This document shows, piece by piece, positions 61,198-64,000 of a DNA stretch of 64,000 nt. The notes beneath the pieces were generated by a model. It saw only the letters and a list, made by a program, of their open reading frames with translations, was not told the origin of the DNA and did not search any database. A program made the position numbers and the translations under genes. Source of the DNA: Rahnella inusitata_A (lineage in GTDB: Bacteria > Pseudomonadota > Gammaproteobacteria > Enterobacterales > Enterobacteriaceae). The stretch is taken from the NCBI RefSeq assembly GCF_965118895.1, contig NZ_CBCPJJ010000026.1, positions 59,584 to 123,583 of the forward strand, in the 5' to 3' direction. Position 1 is the first letter of the stretch, and each line of letters opens with the position of its first letter.

Positions 61198-63063
61198 ATG
61201 ACAATTAAAAAGCACGTGCTGTTGACGGCATTATCCGTCACGGCTTTTTCAGGGTGGGCGCAAGACAGTACTTCCACAGACAACAGCAGCGATAATCTGG
61301 TCGTCACGGCTAACCGTTTCCCACAGCCGGTGTCTTCCGTTCTGGCACCGACCGATGTGGTGACGCGTGATGATATCGACAGATGGCAGTCAAAATCTGT
61401 CGCCGATGTATTACGTCGTTTACCGGGTGTTGATATTGCTCAAAATGGCGGACTGGGCCAGCAGACGTCTTTATTCGTTCGCGGCACCAATTCCAGCCAC
61501 ACGTTAGTTTTAATCGACGGTGTGCGTCTTAATCAGGCCGGTATTTCCGGCGCGGCGGATATCAGCCAGATCCCACTTTCACTGGTTCAGCGCATCGAAT
61601 TTATTCGCGGACCGCGCTCTGCGGTTTATGGCTCGGATGCGATCGGTGGCGTTGTTAACATTATCACCACGCGTGATAAAGATGGCACGACGCTTGGCGC
61701 AGGCGTGGGTTCCCACGGTTACCAGAACTATAACGGCTCCACACAGCAAAAGCTGGGCGAAAATACGACGCTGACGGCGGCCGGGGACTACACCTATACC
61801 CGAGGCATCGACGTTGTTGCGGATGGCAATACCGGCGGCGTACCTCAGCCTGACCGCGATGGCTTCATGAGCAAGACGCTGTATCTGGCGTTGCAACACC
61901 AGTTCAATCAGGAAATCAGCGGCTTTGCCCGTGCGTACGGCTATGACAACCGTACCGCTTATGACGCCTATTCTTCGCCGGGCAGTGCGCTTATCGATAC
62001 CCGTCAGCTCTACAGCCGCACGTATGACACCGGTTTGCGTTACGAAAACGGTATCTACGCCACGCAGCTCATCGGCAGCTACAGTCACGTTAAAGACTAT
62101 AACTACGACCCGAAATACGGCCCGTATGACTCTTCGGCCTCGCTGGATGACTCCGATCAGTACAACGTGCAATGGGGCAACACATTCCAGATCTGGAAAG
62201 GCGAAGTCAGCGCGGGCCTCGACTGGCAGAAGTTGACCACGGAGCCGGGTACTAACTATCTTGCCGACGGCTATGACCAGCACAACACTGGTGTCTATCT
62301 GACGACTCAGCAGAAAATCAGTGATGTAACGCTCGAAGGTGCGGTACGCAGCGACGATAACTCCCAGTTCGGTCAGCACACTACCTGGCAGAGCAGCGCG
62401 GCATGGGAATTCATCGATGGATATCGTCTGATTGGTTCTTACGGTACGGCCTATAAATCTCCGAACCTGGGGCAGCTTTATAGTGGCTTTGGCGGCAATC
62501 CGGACCTTAAGCCTGAAGAGAGCAAGCAGTGGGAAGGGGGACTGGAAGGTCTGACCGGTCCGCTGGACTGGCGCTTGTCGGTGTATCGTAACGACATCGA
62601 CCAGATGATCGCTTATGACAATTCAACCTTCGGTTATTACAACATCGGCAAGGCGACCATCAAAGGCGTTGAATGGACCGGCTCATTCGATACCGGCCCG
62701 TTGCAGCACCAGATTACGCTTGAATATCTCGACCCACGCAATGCCGAGACCAACGAAATTCTGGCGCGTCGGGCCAAACAGCAGGTGAAATACCAGATTG
62801 ACTGGAATGTGGCGGACGTTGACTGGTCCATCAATTACCAATATTTGGGACAACGTTACGACACCGATTACGGATCGTATCCTTCTCAGACTGTTAAGCT
62901 TGGCGGCGTAAGCTTATGGGATCTCGCTGCATCATATCCCGTAACCTCACATCTGACTGTTCGTGGTAGAATTGCCAACTTGTTTGATAAAGATTACGAG
63001 ACGGCTTATGGCTATGCCACACCAGGACGTGAGTTCTACCTTACTGGAAGCTATACCTTCTGA
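61198..63063 (+). CDS. btuB: TonB-dependent vitamin B12 outer-membrane receptor
   Basis: BtuB imports cobalamin across the outer membrane using TonB energy. The 621-residue product has a signal peptide (MTIKKHVLLTALSVTAFSGWAQ) and a TonB box in DNLVVTANR near residue 32. A plug domain follows (KSVADVLRRLPGVDIAQNG, VRGTNSSHTLVLIDGVRLN), then a 22-strand barrel ending in the aromatic GREFYLTGSYTF. ATG 61198 is the E. coli-type start after the riboswitch; an ORF extension to 61024 lies inside the riboswitch. Its 3' end overlaps murI by 56 nt. Confidence 0.97.
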   Translation: MTIKKHVLLTALSVTAFSGWAQDSTSTDNSSDNLVVTANRFPQPVSSVLAPTDVVTRDDIDRWQSKSVADVLRRLPGVDIAQNGGLGQQTSLFVRGTNSSHTLVLIDGVRLNQAGISGAADISQIPLSLVQRIEFIRGPRSAVYGSDAIGGVVNIITTRDKDGTTLGAGVGSHGYQNYNGSTQQKLGENTTLTAAGDYTYTRGIDVVADGNTGGVPQPDRDGFMSKTLYLALQHQFNQEISGFARAYGYDNRTAYDAYSSPGSALIDTRQLYSRTYDTGLRYENGIYATQLIGSYSHVKDYNYDPKYGPYDSSASLDDSDQYNVQWGNTFQIWKGEVSAGLDWQKLTTEPGTNYLADGYDQHNTGVYLTTQQKISDVTLEGAVRSDDNSQFGQHTTWQSSAAWEFIDGYRLIGSYGTAYKSPNLGQLYSGFGGNPDLKPEESKQWEGGLEGLTGPLDWRLSVYRNDIDQMIAYDNSTFGYYNIGKATIKGVEWTGSFDTGPLQHQITLEYLDPRNAETNEILARRAKQQVKYQIDWNVADVDWSINYQYLGQRYDTDYGSYPSQTVKLGGVSLWDLAASYPVTSHLTVRGRIANLFDKDYETAYGYATPGREFYLTGSYTF

Positions 63064-63889
63064 TACAACCCAGGTTCCTGACCGCCCGACGGTGCTGGTT
63101 TTCGATTCCGGCGTCGGTGGGTTGTCAGTTTATCAAGAGGTCCGGCAGATGTTGCCGGACCTGCACTATATCTATGCCTTCGATAATGTCGCTTTTCCTT
63201 ACGGCGAGAAATCTGAAGAGTTCATCGTCGAACGCGTGGTCGAGATTGTCAGCGCCGTCGCGAAACGCCATCCCCTCTTTATTATCGTCATTGCCTGTAA
63301 CACGGCCAGCACCGTCTCACTTCCTGCATTGCGCGCAAAATTCAGCTGCCCGGTGGTTGGCGTTGTACCTGCGATCAAACCTGCTGCGAAATTGACGCGT
63401 AATGGCGTTGTGGGATTACTGGCAACGCGCGCCACAGTTCAACGTCCTTATACGCATGATCTGGTGGCGCGGTTTGCGACGGATTGTCAGATTCTGATGC
63501 TGGGCTCGGCGGAGCTGGTTGAGTTGGCAGAAGCGAAACTGCATGGTGAAGAGGTCTCACTGGCGGCACTGAAGAAAATCCTCCATCCGTGGCTGCGTTT
63601 GCGCGAACCGCCGGACACAGTAGTATTGGGTTGCACACATTTTCCGTTGCTTTCCGAAGAGCTCGCGCAGGTTTTGCCCGATGGCACACGTATGATCGAC
63701 TCCGGCTCTGCCATTGCCCGCCGTGCACATTGGTTAATTGAGACGTCTCACGTGCCTATTCCACAGAAAAATGCAGGCGTGCAAATAGAGAGTATCGCCT
63801 ATTGCATGGCGATGACCGCAGAGGCCCAAAGTTTACTGCCTGTTTTACAGTCATATGGCTTCAGAAGTATCCAGGAATTGCCGCTTTAA
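63008..63889 (+). CDS. murI: Glutamate racemase
   Basis: MurI makes D-glutamate for peptidoglycan; the E. coli enzyme needs UDP-MurNAc-Ala as activator. The 293-residue protein has the catalytic Cys pair in VIACNTASTVSLPAL and VVLGCTHFPLL, with Asp in VLVFDSGVGGLSVY. ATG 63008 matches the E. coli start in sequence and position, giving the same 56-nt overlap with btuB. The variable N-terminus precedes the activator-responsive region. Confidence 0.95.
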   Translation: MAMPHQDVSSTLLEAIPSDTTQVPDRPTVLVFDSGVGGLSVYQEVRQMLPDLHYIYAFDNVAFPYGEKSEEFIVERVVEIVSAVAKRHPLFIIVIACNTASTVSLPALRAKFSCPVVGVVPAIKPAAKLTRNGVVGLLATRATVQRPYTHDLVARFATDCQILMLGSAELVELAEAKLHGEEVSLAALKKILHPWLRLREPPDTVVLGCTHFPLLSEELAQVLPDGTRMIDSGSAIARRAHWLIETSHVPIPQKNAGVQIESIAYCMAMTAEAQSLLPVLQSYGFRSIQELPL

Positions 63890-63919
63890 ACGGCATTTGG
63901 TGAAAGAATCAGCGGTCGG

Positions 63920-63977
63920 AAAATTATTTGTATTTTAGGGGTTGCGGCCTTCTGAGAACTCCCTATAATGCGCCTCC
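63920..63977 (+). promoter_or_regulatory. rrn P1-type ribosomal RNA promoter
   Basis: TTGCGG (63942-63947), a 16-bp spacer and TATAAT (63964-63969) are followed by a GC-rich discriminator GCGCCTCC, as in rrn P1 promoters. AT-rich sequence upstream (63920-63938) fits an UP element. In E. coli rrnB starts right after murI, so a 16S-23S-5S operon should lie just beyond the window. Confidence 0.9.
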
Positions 63978-64000
63978 ACTGACCGGGAACAACGACTGAC

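Noticed and set aside
1..64000. CRISPR arrays, tRNA genes, insertion sequences or prophage genes
   Set aside because: I found no regularly spaced repeats, tRNA-like sequence, transposase, integrase or att-like duplication.

Overview
The window is chromosomal DNA of an enterobacterium (Enterobacterales). Nearly every gene has an obvious Escherichia coli K-12 counterpart in conserved order, but several details look like Yersiniaceae such as Rahnella, Serratia or Ewingella. These are a peroxiredoxin-glutaredoxin fusion beside oxyR, a direct trmL-cpxA junction, metF next to ppc, and rhiTN-type pectin genes. The genus is an inference from gene content; no 16S sequence is present, although an rRNA operon promoter is at the right edge.

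Layout, left to right. 1-6.4 kb: the tail of tdh, two glycosyltransferases where E. coli has waaH, then yibQ-envC (septal peptidoglycan hydrolase control) and gpmI. 6.6-10.4 kb: yibN-grxC-secB-gpsA, cysE and trmL. 10.4-13.2 kb: the Cpx envelope-stress locus (cpxRA divergent from cpxP), with a clear CpxR box and the CpxQ small RNA in the cpxP 3' UTR. 13.5-18.6 kb: pfkA, sbp, tpiA, yiiQ, yiiR and fpr; fieF and cdh are absent. 18.9-23.7 kb: emrD and the glycerol genes glpF-glpK-glpX. 24.2-33.1 kb: zapB, rraA-menA, hslVU, ftsN, cytR, priA and rpmE. 33.2-38.7 kb: the methionine regulon (metJ, metBL, metF) with MetJ boxes. 38.8-46.5 kb: ppc and the divergent arginine genes argE/argCBH.

The accessory insertion at 46.5-51.8 kb is the most unusual part. 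It is a LacI-type regulator followed by an M20 dipeptidase, PTS EIIB, PTS EIIC and an M24 aminopeptidase. It sits between argH and the prx-grx/oxyR pair. The M24 gene appears to have lost its start through a small frameshifting deletion. The cluster recalls the E. coli frv and fry-ypd PTS/peptidase loci, whose substrates are unclear. A possible 27-codon ORF with a strong ribosome binding site at 51852-51935 is discussed only as a finding.

52-64 kb: the prx-grx fusion and oxyR (divergent, sharing tandem repeats that look like an OxyR site), sthA, fabR-yijD, an inserted rhiT-rhiN pair for unsaturated rhamnogalacturonides with a KdgR-like operator, trmA, the cobalamin-riboswitch-controlled btuB, murI, and an rrn P1-type promoter reading off the right end.

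All calls come from reading sequence and remembered family features. No database search was run.
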